A DNA stretch of 64,000 bases from positions 1,512,435-1,576,434 of the forward strand of contig NZ_LGHP01000001.1 of the NCBI RefSeq assembly GCF_001280845.1, in the 5' to 3' direction. The stretch comes from Bacillus sp. FJAT-28004. Lineage in GTDB: Bacteria > Bacillota > Bacilli > Paenibacillales > Paenibacillaceae. A program made the translations under genes and the position numbers. The notes under the pieces are model-generated. The model searched no databases. It was not told the DNA's origin and was given only the letters and a program-made list of their open reading frames with translations. Shown piece by piece: positions 27,602 through 35,734 of the stretch (the stretch's first letter is position 1; every line of letters starts with the position of its first letter).

Positions 27602-27765
27602 GTTTGAATCCTCCTTATAGTGAAAAGCAAAGCTATTTGATTATATGCATATCATTCTATTGTTTATAACCTCTTTTATATGAAATGAAACAAGAGGATT
27701 GAAGACATAGACTAGTAAGAGCAAATTTGTGAGAGTGACAAGGCTTTCCTGTTTATCATTTCATA

Positions 27766-27794
27766 TTGACAAAACAAGGATACAACCCTATTAT
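27766..27794 (+). promoter_or_regulatory. Sigma-A promoter of marR
   Basis: TTGACA at 27766-27771, 17-bp spacer, TATTAT at 27789-27794; consensus-like and 37 bp before the marR ATG. The operator palindrome starts at the next base. Confidence 0.8.
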
Positions 27795-27812
27795 TAGTTT
27801 GAATTCAAACTA
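27795..27812 (+). promoter_or_regulatory. MarR operator, copy 1
   Basis: TAGTTTGAATTCAAACTA is a perfect 18-bp palindrome placed immediately after the -10 box, ideal for autorepression. Its core recurs upstream of the downstream transporter gene. Confidence 0.8.
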
Positions 27813-27830
27813 GTTAAGGCGGTGCTCCGA

Positions 27831-28283
27831 ATGGGAAAAGACAATCACATCACTCGTTTTCCTTGGGAGCAAGAGGATAGCAATACATTGCTCATAAAGC
27901 TGGCGTTTACTAATATTCGCCGAGAGATTGAAACCTCGCTTCGTCCGCTCGGCTTGACCCCGCAGCAGTCACAGTCTCTTCAGCTGCTGGCCATGAAGCC
28001 CGGCGTGATGAATGCGGATTTAGAGAAGCTGCTTTTTATAGACAAATCGAGCGTAACCAGCTTAATTAATGGGATGGTGAAACGGGGCTGGGTTGTTCGT
28101 CGTGCTCATGACACTGACGCCAGAATGAAAAGGATTTATTTAACAGAACAAGGGATAGAAATGGCCCAGAAAGCATCAAGTGCCGTTGAACAGGCGAAGG
28201 AAAAATCGAACCATTTGTTAACAAAGGAAGAAACAGCACATCTTCATGTTTTACTCAGGAAAATTATTAAAGCTTATGAGTAA
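27831..28283 (+). CDS. MarR family transcriptional repressor
   Basis: Winged-helix dimeric repressor, 150 residues from the ATG at 27831 (AAGGCGGTG upstream; a GTG at 27822 lies inside that site). The DNA-binding part is LEKLLFIDKSSVTSLINGMVKRGWVVRRAHDTDAR (about 60-95; recognition helix SSVTSLINGMVKRG), with the wing DARMKRIYLTEQG. It precedes an MFS efflux gene, and identical GTTTGAATTCAAAC sites stand before both genes, so it most likely represses itself and the pump until a toxic ligand binds. Confidence 0.93.
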   Translation: MGKDNHITRFPWEQEDSNTLLIKLAFTNIRREIETSLRPLGLTPQQSQSLQLLAMKPGVMNADLEKLLFIDKSSVTSLINGMVKRGWVVRRAHDTDARMKRIYLTEQGIEMAQKASSAVEQAKEKSNHLLTKEETAHLHVLLRKIIKAYE

Positions 28284-28311
28284 GCAAGGAAATTGTTTTT
28301 TTGAACATATA

Positions 28312-28325
28312 GTTTGAATTCAAAC
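28312..28325 (+). promoter_or_regulatory. MarR operator, copy 2
   Basis: GTTTGAATTCAAAC, identical to the 14-bp core of the operator at 27795-27812, located 28 bp after the marR stop and 36 bp before the MFS start. Confidence 0.75.
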
Positions 28326-28361
28326 CATATAGAACATAAACAGGAAAGGGTGCTAAAGAAA

Positions 28362-29774
28362 ATGGAAGTTGCGGATAAACAAAAAATCGGCGAGAAGCTG
28401 ATGCCTATATTAGCTTTTACATTAGTCTTCTCAATTATGAATGCTTCAATGTTTAATGTGGTTATGCCGGTCATTAGCAAGGAGTTTGGCATTACCGCCT
28501 CACAGGTGAGCTGGCTGATTACTGGATATATGATCGTTTTTGCAGTAGGCTCCGTTACATACGGAAAGCTGGCAGACAAATATCGGTTAAAGGATTTATT
28601 GACCTTCGGTTTAATCTTCTTCGCGCTTGGTTCGATTGTAGGCTTGCTTGCTTCTGAATATTGGATGATCGTGCTCGGGAGAGTGTTGCAAGCTAGCGGG
28701 GCAGCAGTCATTCCGGCTACAGCCATGATCGTTCCTGTCCGTTATTTCTCTCCAGAGAAGCGCGGCAGAGCATTAGGTACGGTTGCTGCAGGGCTTGCGT
28801 TAGGTACGGCACTCGCACCAATCGTGGCTGGATTAGTAACAAGCGTAATCAACTGGAGATTTCTTTTCTTAATTTCGGTGATTCCGCTTGTTGCACTTCC
28901 GTTTTTTAGAAAGTATTTAGACAACGACAGAGGGAAAGCACAGAAAATAGACTATTTAGGCGGTATACTGCTCGGTGGTTCCGTCGCATTATTGCTGATG
29001 TCCATCTCACTTGGAAATGGGTTTATTGCTTTGGGTGGTGTAGTAACGCTCGTTTTATTTATTGTTCGTATCCGGACAGCTTCCGAGCCGTTTATTCAGC
29101 CAAAGTTGTTTAAAAACAAGAAATATTCGTTTGGTTTATTAATGACCTTTCTCGCAACTGCGTTAAGCTTCAGCATGCCCTTTGTCACGCCGCAGTTTTT
29201 GGCGGGGCTAAATCAGTTATCGCCTGCAATTATCGGCTTTGTCATGTTTCCAGCAGCGATTACTTCTGCCATGATGGGCCGTCGCGGGGGCAGACTTGCA
29301 GATGAGAAAGGCAATTCATTTTTAGTATATCTTGCTATTTCACTTAGCTTTATTTGTTTTATTTTGCTATCTGTGTTTGTTGGATTATCACCTTACCTCA
29401 TTGTATTTTTGTTGATATTCGGCAATATTGGTCAAACCTTTATGCAAATTGCGATGTCCAACACGATCTCAAGAACACTTGCAAAGGAGCAAATTGGCGT
29501 AGGGATGGGGCTCATGTCCTTGCTTAATTTTATATCAGGAGCTATGACAACGAGCATAATCGGCAAGATGTTGGATTTGAAGGAAACAAAGGTTCATTTT
29601 AACCCATTTGCTATTCATAACGGGGCGTACCTGTATAGTAATATTTTCTTTGCTTTAGCTATTCTGGCTGCAATTATTGTTGGCCTTTATTATTTATTAT
29701 TTAGACCATCACGTGATAAAGCAGGTTTGCAGGCAAACCTGGAGAAAACTCAATCATCCTCAACAACAGCGTAA
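28362..29774 (+). CDS. MFS drug efflux transporter (TetL/QacA-like, DHA2 type)
   Basis: Proton-linked exporter of the inner membrane, 470 residues from the ATG at 28362 (AGGAAAGG upstream; in-frame TTG at 28314 lies inside the operator and is unlikely). Motifs typical of drug/H+ antiporters are WLITGYMIVFAVGSVTYGKL with the loop motif GKLADKYRLKDLL, GRVLQASGAAVIPATAMI, and RGRALGTVAAGLALGTALAP (antiporter motif C-like). The predicted number of helices is 12-14. It is controlled by the adjacent MarR with a matching operator. The substrate is unknown. Confidence 0.92.
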   Translation: MEVADKQKIGEKLMPILAFTLVFSIMNASMFNVVMPVISKEFGITASQVSWLITGYMIVFAVGSVTYGKLADKYRLKDLLTFGLIFFALGSIVGLLASEYWMIVLGRVLQASGAAVIPATAMIVPVRYFSPEKRGRALGTVAAGLALGTALAPIVAGLVTSVINWRFLFLISVIPLVALPFFRKYLDNDRGKAQKIDYLGGILLGGSVALLLMSISLGNGFIALGGVVTLVLFIVRIRTASEPFIQPKLFKNKKYSFGLLMTFLATALSFSMPFVTPQFLAGLNQLSPAIIGFVMFPAAITSAMMGRRGGRLADEKGNSFLVYLAISLSFICFILLSVFVGLSPYLIVFLLIFGNIGQTFMQIAMSNTISRTLAKEQIGVGMGLMSLLNFISGAMTTSIIGKMLDLKETKVHFNPFAIHNGAYLYSNIFFALAILAAIIVGLYYLLFRPSRDKAGLQANLEKTQSSSTTA

Positions 29775-29793
29775 AAGCCAATAGCCAAAAGGA

Positions 29794-29866
29794 CTAGGCT
29801 CTCAATAATCAAGCACATACAGGAACTGCTGTTATGTATTTGATTATAGGGGGCTATTTTTATTCG
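29794..29866 (+). terminator. Long imperfect hairpin terminator after MFS gene
   Basis: Left arm 29795-29820 (contains AATAATCAAGCACATAC) pairs with right arm 29831-29856 (contains GTATTTGATTATAG) with several wobbles and mismatches, followed by TATTTTTATT. Confidence 0.6.
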
Positions 29867-30000
29867 AGCAGCGTAATTTCACTATTAGGATATAGAAAAA
29901 TTGAATTAGAAGATGGATGCTAAAAATGATAAAATTTGAACCTATCCATAAGTTAATTACTTGGTAATTTTTATTGATTGAACAAAAAGGAGAGATCAAG

Positions 30001-30657
30001 ATGAGCAAACCGCTAGTAGTAATTGTCGGCGCAGGACCGGGTGTAAGCGCGGGTGTTGCAAGGAAATTCGGTAAAGAAGGTTTTCGGATCGTGCTCGCCG
30101 CGAGGAAGACGGAATCTCTGGATACATATACGAAGGAACTTAATGATCTAGGTATTGAAGCGTATAGCATTGTGGCTGATGCAGCTGATTCTTCATCCTT
30201 AACGTCGGCATTTGCTTATATTGAGCAGCATTATGGATCTCCGGAAGTTCTCGTTTATAATGCGGCAGTCATTTCTCAGGTTAAACCAACAGCTTTAACG
30301 GAAACGCAGCTTATTGACGAGTTTAAAGTTAATGTTGTCGGCGCATTAACAAGTGCGAACCAAGTGATTCCTGCTATGATTGAGCAAAAGAAAGGTGCAA
30401 TATTGTTTACTGGAGGTGGATTAGCGCTTGAACCTGCGGCAGCTTTGTCCTCCTTGTCGATCGGTAAAGCAGGCATTCGATCTCTCGCATTTACACTTTC
30501 ACAGGAGCTTCAGCCGCATGGCATATATGTCGGCACGGTAACGATTGCCGGATTTGTGGCCAAAGGAAGCTTCTATGATCCGGATGCAATTGCGAATCAA
30601 TTTTGGATCTTGTATAACAATAAAAGCGAAATAGAGTATTTATATAAGCAAACGTAA
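30001..30657 (+). CDS. SDR family protein lacking the catalytic tyrosine
   Basis: Rossmann-fold short-chain dehydrogenase/reductase homologue, 218 residues, from the ATG at 30001 with AAAGGAGAG upstream. The nucleotide-binding loop is VGAGPGVSAGVARKFGKEG (G-x-G-P-G-x-S type) and the adenine-pocket motif YNAA is present. The usual YxxxK reads LSSLSIGKAG: the lysine is present but leucine occupies the tyrosine position and no serine of the standard LFTGGG strand is clear. It may therefore be a non-catalytic or mechanistically altered member. Function unknown. It is followed by a terminator and then an Old Yellow Enzyme gene. Confidence 0.82.
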   Translation: MSKPLVVIVGAGPGVSAGVARKFGKEGFRIVLAARKTESLDTYTKELNDLGIEAYSIVADAADSSSLTSAFAYIEQHYGSPEVLVYNAAVISQVKPTALTETQLIDEFKVNVVGALTSANQVIPAMIEQKKGAILFTGGGLALEPAAALSSLSIGKAGIRSLAFTLSQELQPHGIYVGTVTIAGFVAKGSFYDPDAIANQFWILYNNKSEIEYLYKQT

Positions 30658-30671
30658 TAGGGAAGGATAAA

Positions 30672-30708
30672 TAAGCATTTTGAGCCTTGGGGTTCAGAGT
30701 GCTTTTTT
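30672..30708 (+). terminator. Rho-independent terminator after SDR gene
   Basis: AAGCATTTTGAGCC, TTGG loop, GGTTCAGAGTGCTTTTTT; imperfect stem followed by T run. Confidence 0.7.
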
Positions 30709-30713
30709 GCTGC

Positions 30714-30742
30714 TTGACAACGCGAACTGTATGAAATAAGAT
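30714..30742 (+). promoter_or_regulatory. Sigma-A promoter of the Old Yellow Enzyme gene
   Basis: TTGACA at 30714-30719, 17-bp spacer, TAAGAT at 30737-30742, 63 bp before the ATG. A direct repeat TTACAGT occurs just downstream (about 30743 and 30762), possibly regulatory. Confidence 0.7.
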
Positions 30743-30805
30743 TACAGTACACAAAAAAGTTACAGTTTGAGGGATAAAGACAGGACAACGGGAGAGATGA
30801 AATAA

Positions 30806-31930
30806 ATGAAATCAACCTATTTGCCAATGTTTGAAAAAATGAACTTTAAAAATGGTATTCAATTAAAAAATCGGATCGTTATGGCGCCGATGACGAATTT
30901 TTCATCGAATGAAGATGGAACAGTGTCTGATTCTGAGTTAGCCTATTATAGCCGAAGATCGGGTGGCGTTGGCCTAGTCGTTACAGCTTGTGTTTACGTT
31001 TCACCAAGCGGAAAAGGATTTCACGGAGAGTTTGCAAGCGATAGCGATGACATGATTCCAAGTCTGCAGCGCCTGGCAACAACGATTAAAGAAAAGGGCG
31101 CTAAAGCGGTGCTTCAAATCTTCCATGGCGGCAGAGAATGTCCAATTAACCTCGTTCCAAATGGTGATGTGGTAAGTGCGAGTGCTGTGCCTTCAGAGCA
31201 GAACGCTGGGGTTGTGCCTAGAGCATTATTAGATGCGGAAATTGAAGCCATTATTCGTGATTTTGGAGAAACGACTAGAAGAGCTATTGAAGCGGGATTT
31301 GATGGCGTTGAAATTCATGGCGCGAACGGTTACCTTGTCCAGCAGTTTTTCTCCGCTCATTCTAATTTACGTGAGGATCGCTGGGGTGGAAGTATTGAGA
31401 ACAGATTGCGCTTCCCATTAGCAGTCGTTGATGAAGTGAAGCGAGTTGTTGCAGCCTTTGCGAAAAAGCCTTTTTTGGTTGGATACCGATTCTCTCCTGA
31501 GGAAGCAACGACACCAGGAATTACGATGTCGGATACATTTAAACTTCTTGATGAACTAACAAGCAAAGAACTCGATTATCTACATGTGTCGCTGATGGAT
31601 TTCTGGTCATTGCCTAAACGAGGCGCCGATGAAGCGAAAACGCGTATGCAGTGGATAAATGATCGTGTAGGTCATTTAATACCGATTATCGGCGTCGGCT
31701 CCATTCATACGCCAGAAGATGCTGTGAAGGCTCTAGATATCGGAATTCCGCTTGTTGCTATTGGCCGTGAAATCATTGTCGAGCCCGATTGGGTCGAGAA
31801 AGTGCAAGACGGTCGCGAATCAGAAATTAAAACAACGCTAAGCAAGGACGATCAAGATCGTTTGGTTGTTCCAACCCCGCTTTGGCAGGCTATTGTCCAT
31901 ACGCCAGGCTGGTTTCCGCTAGGCGATTAA
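30806..31930 (+). CDS. NADH:flavin oxidoreductase / Old Yellow Enzyme family
   Basis: FMN-dependent ene-reductase type enzyme, 374 residues, GGGAGAG about 10 bases before the ATG. The TIM-barrel motifs are FKNGIQLKNRIVMAPMTNF near the N-terminus, VLQIFHGGRE near residue 100, and the family signature GVEIHGANGYLVQQFFS plus REDRWGGSIENR near residues 170-200. The late region IIGVGSIHTPEDAVKAL carries the phosphate-binding loop. YqiG/YqjM relatives reduce activated alkenes, quinones or nitro compounds in stress responses. It has its own promoter and terminator. Confidence 0.93.
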   Translation: MKSTYLPMFEKMNFKNGIQLKNRIVMAPMTNFSSNEDGTVSDSELAYYSRRSGGVGLVVTACVYVSPSGKGFHGEFASDSDDMIPSLQRLATTIKEKGAKAVLQIFHGGRECPINLVPNGDVVSASAVPSEQNAGVVPRALLDAEIEAIIRDFGETTRRAIEAGFDGVEIHGANGYLVQQFFSAHSNLREDRWGGSIENRLRFPLAVVDEVKRVVAAFAKKPFLVGYRFSPEEATTPGITMSDTFKLLDELTSKELDYLHVSLMDFWSLPKRGADEAKTRMQWINDRVGHLIPIIGVGSIHTPEDAVKALDIGIPLVAIGREIIVEPDWVEKVQDGRESEIKTTLSKDDQDRLVVPTPLWQAIVHTPGWFPLGD

Positions 31931-31946
31931 TATAGATGATTTTAGA

Positions 31947-31979
31947 AACAGGTCAGGGATATCCCTGACCTGTTTTTTT
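31947..31979 (+). terminator. Rho-independent terminator
   Basis: AAACAGGTCAGGGATATCCCTGACCTGTTTTTTT; nearly perfect 14-bp stem and seven-T tail, following the Old Yellow Enzyme gene. Confidence 0.92.
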
Positions 31980-32037
31980 GCGTTAGTATTCGATTTAAGG
32001 TTTTTAAAGTGTATCCAGCATGACAATGAATTGGCAG

Positions 32038-32066
32038 TTGTTTTAGTACTAAAGTTATTGTATCAT
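32038..32066 (+). promoter_or_regulatory. Putative promoter of the DHA2 transporter
   Basis: TTGTTT at 32038-32043, 17-bp spacer, TATCAT at 32061-32066; the inverted repeat at 32074-32088 would overlap the transcription start. Confidence 0.55.
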
Positions 32067-32073
32067 TGTCTAA

Positions 32074-32088
32074 TAGGTAGGCAACCTA
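32074..32088 (+). promoter_or_regulatory. Candidate MarR operator of the DHA2 transporter
   Basis: TAGGTAGGCAACCTA, five-base arms TAGGT/ACCTA. The GCAACCTAA half resembles GTAACCTAA in the promoter of the convergent marR gene at 34315. Confidence 0.55.
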
Positions 32089-32157
32089 ACTATTTCGCGA
32101 AGTAGTTTGGCAGCCAATGGGCCATAATAAATAAAAATGTTTAGGAGTGCAGAGCAT

Positions 32158-33780
32158 ATGGAGCAATTGAGTCAGAAAAAAAAGTTAACAATCATGATTG
32201 CTCTGATGGCAGCCATGTTTTTCGCAGCTATCAATCAGACGATCGTAAGTACGGCAATGCCGCGCATTATTGCCATTTTGGGTGGCATTGAGTATTACAC
32301 ATGGGTAATTACCATCTATATGCTCACATCAACGATTGCTACTGTACTTGTAGGTAAGCTTTCTGATATTTACGGAAGGAAACCGTTTTTGTTAGTCGGT
32401 ATAGTATTATTTATTATCGGTGCTTTTTTATGCGGTACTTCAACCACGGTATTCCAGCTCATTACTTATCGAGGAATTCAAGGTGTAGGCGGCGGTATTC
32501 TTATGTCAGCAACCGTTACGGCGGTTGGAGATTTGTTCGCACCTAGGGAACGGGCGAAATGGACCGGTTTAATGATGGCCATATTCGGTTTTTCAAGTGT
32601 AATTGGACCAACATTAGGCGGCTTTATGGTCGATCATATCGCATGGAAGTGGATCTTCTGGATTTTCCTTCCGCTTGGAATTATCGCATTTGGGATGATC
32701 TGGTCTATGTTTCCCAAAACAGCGCGTAAAACAACGGAATCAATTGATTACTTGGGTTCTATATTGCTTTCACTCATGCTTATTTCATTGCTGCTCGGCT
32801 TCTCTTGGGCAGGCACGAAATATGACTGGGGCTCGCCTCAAATTATTGGCATGTTTTCAACAGCAGCTGTGTTATTAGTTCTATTGATTCTTGTAGAACG
32901 TCAAGCAAAAAGCCCTGTATTGCCTTTGTCTATGTTTAAGAACAGCATTGTAACGATCTCAAACTCTGTCGGTTTCCTCATGAATGCCGGCATGATGGGC
33001 GCTATGATGTATCTTCCTTTCTTCGTGCAGGGTGTGCTTGGTATTTCACCAACGAACTCGGGTTTCGTAAATATGCCGATGTCGATTGCGATGATTTTCC
33101 TAAGTGCAATGTCTGGTCGCTGGATTTCCAAATCCGGGAAATACAAACGATTTGCTCTTATAGGTATGCCTTTTATGGTCGCAGGAATGCTTATGATGGC
33201 ATTCATGAATAATGTTGGCGTTGCGGTTGCTGCGATGATCGTATTCGGTATTGGTCTTGGTATTTCAATGCCAGTATTTACACTTACGGTTCAAAATGCA
33301 GTGGCGCCTTCACAGCTTGGCGTGGCTACAGCAACAGCTACCTTGTTCCGTAACCTAGGCGGTACGATTGGTATTGCAGTCATGGGTACCGTTATGAACT
33401 CCACATTGACAAGCAAGCTGGAGGCTGCTGTGGCAGCAGGCGAAGGACCTGATTTAACGAAAGTAGATGCGGCTACAGCTGAGAAATTGTCCAGCTTCCT
33501 TAATCCGCAAATGCTGCTAGATCAACCGAAGCTCAAGGAGCTTCATGCGACACTGCCGGAACAAATTCAACCTTTATTCACACACATCATCGAGATGGTT
33601 CGTTCGGTACTCAGCGACTCGTTGACGGTTGTATTCTTGTTCGGTATGTCCTTATTGATCGTCGCATTCGTACTCGTGTTTTTCTTGAAAGAAATTCCGC
33701 TTCGCTCATCTGACAAGAAGGAAGAAGCTATCGTAGAGACATCAGATTTATTGAAAAAAGAGCCTGCTCTTCAAAGGTAA
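32158..33780 (+). CDS. DHA2 family MFS multidrug efflux transporter (EmrB/QacA type)
   Basis: Fourteen-helix proton antiporter, 540 residues from the ATG at 32158 with AGGAG ten bases upstream (an in-frame ATG at 32137 precedes that site). Hallmarks are LDxTIV-like INQTIVSTAMPRI near residue 25, the loop motif GKLSDIYGRKPFLL, ITYRGIQGVGGGILM, and GWRxxFW-like AWKWIFWIFLPLG. The gene is followed by a terminator and a convergent MarR gene, which is the likely regulator. The transported compound is unknown. Confidence 0.93.
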   Translation: MEQLSQKKKLTIMIALMAAMFFAAINQTIVSTAMPRIIAILGGIEYYTWVITIYMLTSTIATVLVGKLSDIYGRKPFLLVGIVLFIIGAFLCGTSTTVFQLITYRGIQGVGGGILMSATVTAVGDLFAPRERAKWTGLMMAIFGFSSVIGPTLGGFMVDHIAWKWIFWIFLPLGIIAFGMIWSMFPKTARKTTESIDYLGSILLSLMLISLLLGFSWAGTKYDWGSPQIIGMFSTAAVLLVLLILVERQAKSPVLPLSMFKNSIVTISNSVGFLMNAGMMGAMMYLPFFVQGVLGISPTNSGFVNMPMSIAMIFLSAMSGRWISKSGKYKRFALIGMPFMVAGMLMMAFMNNVGVAVAAMIVFGIGLGISMPVFTLTVQNAVAPSQLGVATATATLFRNLGGTIGIAVMGTVMNSTLTSKLEAAVAAGEGPDLTKVDAATAEKLSSFLNPQMLLDQPKLKELHATLPEQIQPLFTHIIEMVRSVLSDSLTVVFLFGMSLLIVAFVLVFFLKEIPLRSSDKKEEAIVETSDLLKKEPALQR

Positions 33781-33796
33781 TAAGAGCGGCTCCTAT

Positions 33797-33847
33797 AGGA
33801 GGGATTTCGCTTCCAGCAGCTTTTGCAGGAAGTGAAATCCCCTTTGT
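33797..33847. terminator. Terminator between DHA2 transporter and convergent marR
   Basis: AGGGGATTTCACTTCC-type stem: GGGATTTCGCTTCC pairs with GGAAGTGAAATCCC, followed by CTTTG on the plus strand; located 3 bp from the minus-strand stop codon. Confidence 0.7.
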
Positions 33848-33850
33848 TTA

Positions 33851-34315
33851 TTAAAGGTCTTCATTTCTTTTGGCAGACTCTAGATATTTGAAAACTTGAT
33901 TTAACATGACGACAAGCTGATCACTTTTTTCCTTGCCTAAGTGATCAATCAATCCATTGAACATAGCGCGAAAACGCTCAATTGCTTTTTGGGCAAGCTC
34001 ATCACCGATATCCGTTAATTTTATTTCGGTTATTCTTCGATCTGTATTATCGGTCGTACGAACGACATAACCGGCAGCAATTAAGCTATTAAGCATCTGT
34101 GTAACGGTTGGTGAGGTGACTTGCAGCATTTTACTTATTTCTGTAACAGTCGTCCCTGTTGAACCTTTATCATTGCTTTTTTTTACACAAACGAGCATTC
34201 TAACTTCGCTAGCTTTAAGACCGCCCCACATCGTTTTTTTTCGCCAGTCTGCTTTAGCGAATTTCTGGAAAACATCGATTAGGTCTGTAACATTTTCATA
34301 TTTATCCGCGCACAT
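33851..34315 (-). CDS. MarR family transcriptional regulator
   Basis: Winged-helix regulator, 154 residues, from the ATG at 34315; GAGGTG six bases upstream is its ribosome site and contains an in-frame GTG (34324) that is unlikely to be the start. The DNA-binding segment is VTEISKMLQVTSPTVTQMLNSLIAAGYVVR and the wing is NTDRRITEIKLTDIG. It is convergent with the DHA2 efflux gene. A similar half-site (GGTAACCTAA) lies in its own promoter and (GGCAACCTAA) before the transporter, suggesting joint control. Confidence 0.9.
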   Translation of the reverse strand: MCADKYENVTDLIDVFQKFAKADWRKKTMWGGLKASEVRMLVCVKKSNDKGSTGTTVTEISKMLQVTSPTVTQMLNSLIAAGYVVRTTDNTDRRITEIKLTDIGDELAQKAIERFRAMFNGLIDHLGKEKSDQLVVMLNQVFKYLESAKRNEDL

Positions 34316-34350
34316 TGGATTCACCTCGGTGAACTTATTTTATAAATTAA

Positions 34351-34363
34351 TTAGGTTACCAAC
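34351..34363 (-). promoter_or_regulatory. Candidate operator in the promoter of the marR gene
   Basis: On the minus strand GTTGGTAACCTAA lies within the 17-bp spacer between TTGCGT and TATAAA, so binding would block RNA polymerase. It matches the half-site before the DHA2 transporter at 32074-32088. Confidence 0.5.
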
Positions 34364-34421
34364 GCAATTATAGTTATTATAGTGACAAGAAGTCAACAAT
34401 ACGGTAGAAATGAGGTTGAAC

Positions 34422-34838
34422 ATGAAAAACTATGAGGAATGGAAAGAACTGTTTCCGCTATTAAAGGTTGTTTATAAAAAACTAAAAACCGAATGGTATA
34501 AAGGAATAGATTGCAGCTTCTCCATTAATCAAACGAGAATGCTCCAGCATCTTGATAAACAAAGTCCTATGAAATCGACAGATATAGCTGACTTGTTATT
34601 GATTACAGCGGGTGGAGTTACACTCATAGGAGACAAGCTCATGGAAAGAGGGCTTATTCGCAGAAATCGCAGTGATGAAGACAGACGTGTCGTTTATCTG
34701 GAAATCACAGAAGAAGGCAAACAATTTGTTGAGTCTGCTAATGAAAATGATGATGCAATTATCCGATATATGAGTGAGCGGATCTCACAAGAGGATTTGG
34801 AACATTTGAGACGAATATTTACATTGCTTGATGATTAG
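34422..34838 (+). CDS. MarR family transcriptional regulator
   Basis: Third MarR-type regulator of this region, 138 residues, from the ATG at 34422 (TGAGG six bases upstream; an ATG at 34410 precedes that site). The recognition part is STDIADLLLITAGGVTLIGDKLMERGLIRR, the wing SDEDRRVVYLEITEEG. It runs divergently from the marR gene at 34315 and 59 bp before a small alarmone synthetase gene. A perfect inverted repeat at its 3' end may be its target or another regulator's. Confidence 0.9.
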   Translation: MKNYEEWKELFPLLKVVYKKLKTEWYKGIDCSFSINQTRMLQHLDKQSPMKSTDIADLLLITAGGVTLIGDKLMERGLIRRNRSDEDRRVVYLEITEEGKQFVESANENDDAIIRYMSERISQEDLEHLRRIFTLLDD

Positions 34839-34850
34839 TTGAAACTAATC
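34833..34850 (+). promoter_or_regulatory. Perfect inverted repeat, candidate operator
   Basis: GATTAGTT-GA-AACTAATC spans the end of the marR gene (stop at 34836-34838). The two-base loop and lack of a T run argue for a protein-binding site over a terminator. Confidence 0.45.
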
Positions 34851-34897
34851 TAATCGAAACATTTTAGCAGCATGAATTGGAAGGGGAATACGGAAGT

Positions 34898-35644
34898 ATG
34901 GTTATGGATCAAATGCAAAAAATGAAAGACATGAAGCAGCAAATTACTCGTTTTCTAATGATGTACAAATTTGCAATTCAAGAGCTGGAGACAAAGGTAG
35001 AAATATTAAAGGAAGAATTTCATTTATTGCATGAATATAATCCGATTGAGCATACGAGCTCGCGTTTAAAGTCTCCAAAGAGCATTGTAGAAAAGTTATT
35101 TCGGAAGCAAAGCGAGCTTTCTTTTAACGGTATTCGGAATCACATTAAAGATATTGCGGGTTTGAGAATAACCTGTTCCTTTATTTCTGATATTTACCGG
35201 ATTAGCGATATGCTGAGTAATCAGAGTGATTTGACCTTATTGGAGGTTAAAGACTATATAAAAAACCCGAAGCCAAACGGCTATCAAAGTTTGCATCTTC
35301 TCATTGAAGTGCCGGTATTCATATCGGATCGAGTTGAAAATGTTTGTGTAGAGGTTCAAATTAGGACAATAGCGATGGATTTCTGGGCGAGTCTGGAGCA
35401 CAAAATCTATTATAAATATAAGCAGGCGATACCTCCTCATCTACTGAATGAACTAAAAGAGGCAGCGGATTCTGCGTCCGCGCTGGATCAGAAGATGGAG
35501 CGACTGCATAATGAGATAGCAGCCATTAAAGAAGAGCGAGAGGATGACCTGGGTGATGAGATGCTTCGACTGATCATGAATAATCAGAGTGGCTCAATTC
35601 CAAACATGTTGTTAGAGCTTTTTGAGGATGGACAAAAAAAATAA
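34898..35644 (+). CDS. Small alarmone synthetase, RelP/RelQ-type GTP pyrophosphokinase
   Basis: Single-domain (p)ppGpp synthetase without the HD hydrolase or TGS domains of Rel, 248 residues; start taken at the ATG at 34898 after GGAAGGGGAATACGGAAGT (an in-frame TTG at 34877 is possible). Synthetase motifs are YNPIEHTSSRLKSPKSIVEK, DIAGLRITCSFISDIYRIS, NPKPNGYQSLHLLIEVPV, VEVQIRT and DFWASLEHKIYYKYK. It transfers pyrophosphate from ATP to GTP/GDP. The roughly 40-residue C-terminal helical extension makes it longer than B. subtilis SasA/SasB (about 210 residues). The MarR gene upstream may link it to stress. Confidence 0.92.
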   Translation: MVMDQMQKMKDMKQQITRFLMMYKFAIQELETKVEILKEEFHLLHEYNPIEHTSSRLKSPKSIVEKLFRKQSELSFNGIRNHIKDIAGLRITCSFISDIYRISDMLSNQSDLTLLEVKDYIKNPKPNGYQSLHLLIEVPVFISDRVENVCVEVQIRTIAMDFWASLEHKIYYKYKQAIPPHLLNELKEAADSASALDQKMERLHNEIAAIKEEREDDLGDEMLRLIMNNQSGSIPNMLLELFEDGQKK

Positions 35645-35734
35645 TAGTCGTGAACCCTGTATCAGCAACATAAAGTGAAAGTAGTGCCAAAAAGTGCTGC
35701 CAAACGAGTGTTGTTGAAAGGTGGTCATACGGCG

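Noticed and set aside
28314..28361. TTG start for the MFS protein at 28314
   Set aside because: It lies within the operator palindrome and has no ribosome site; the ATG at 28362 is preferred.
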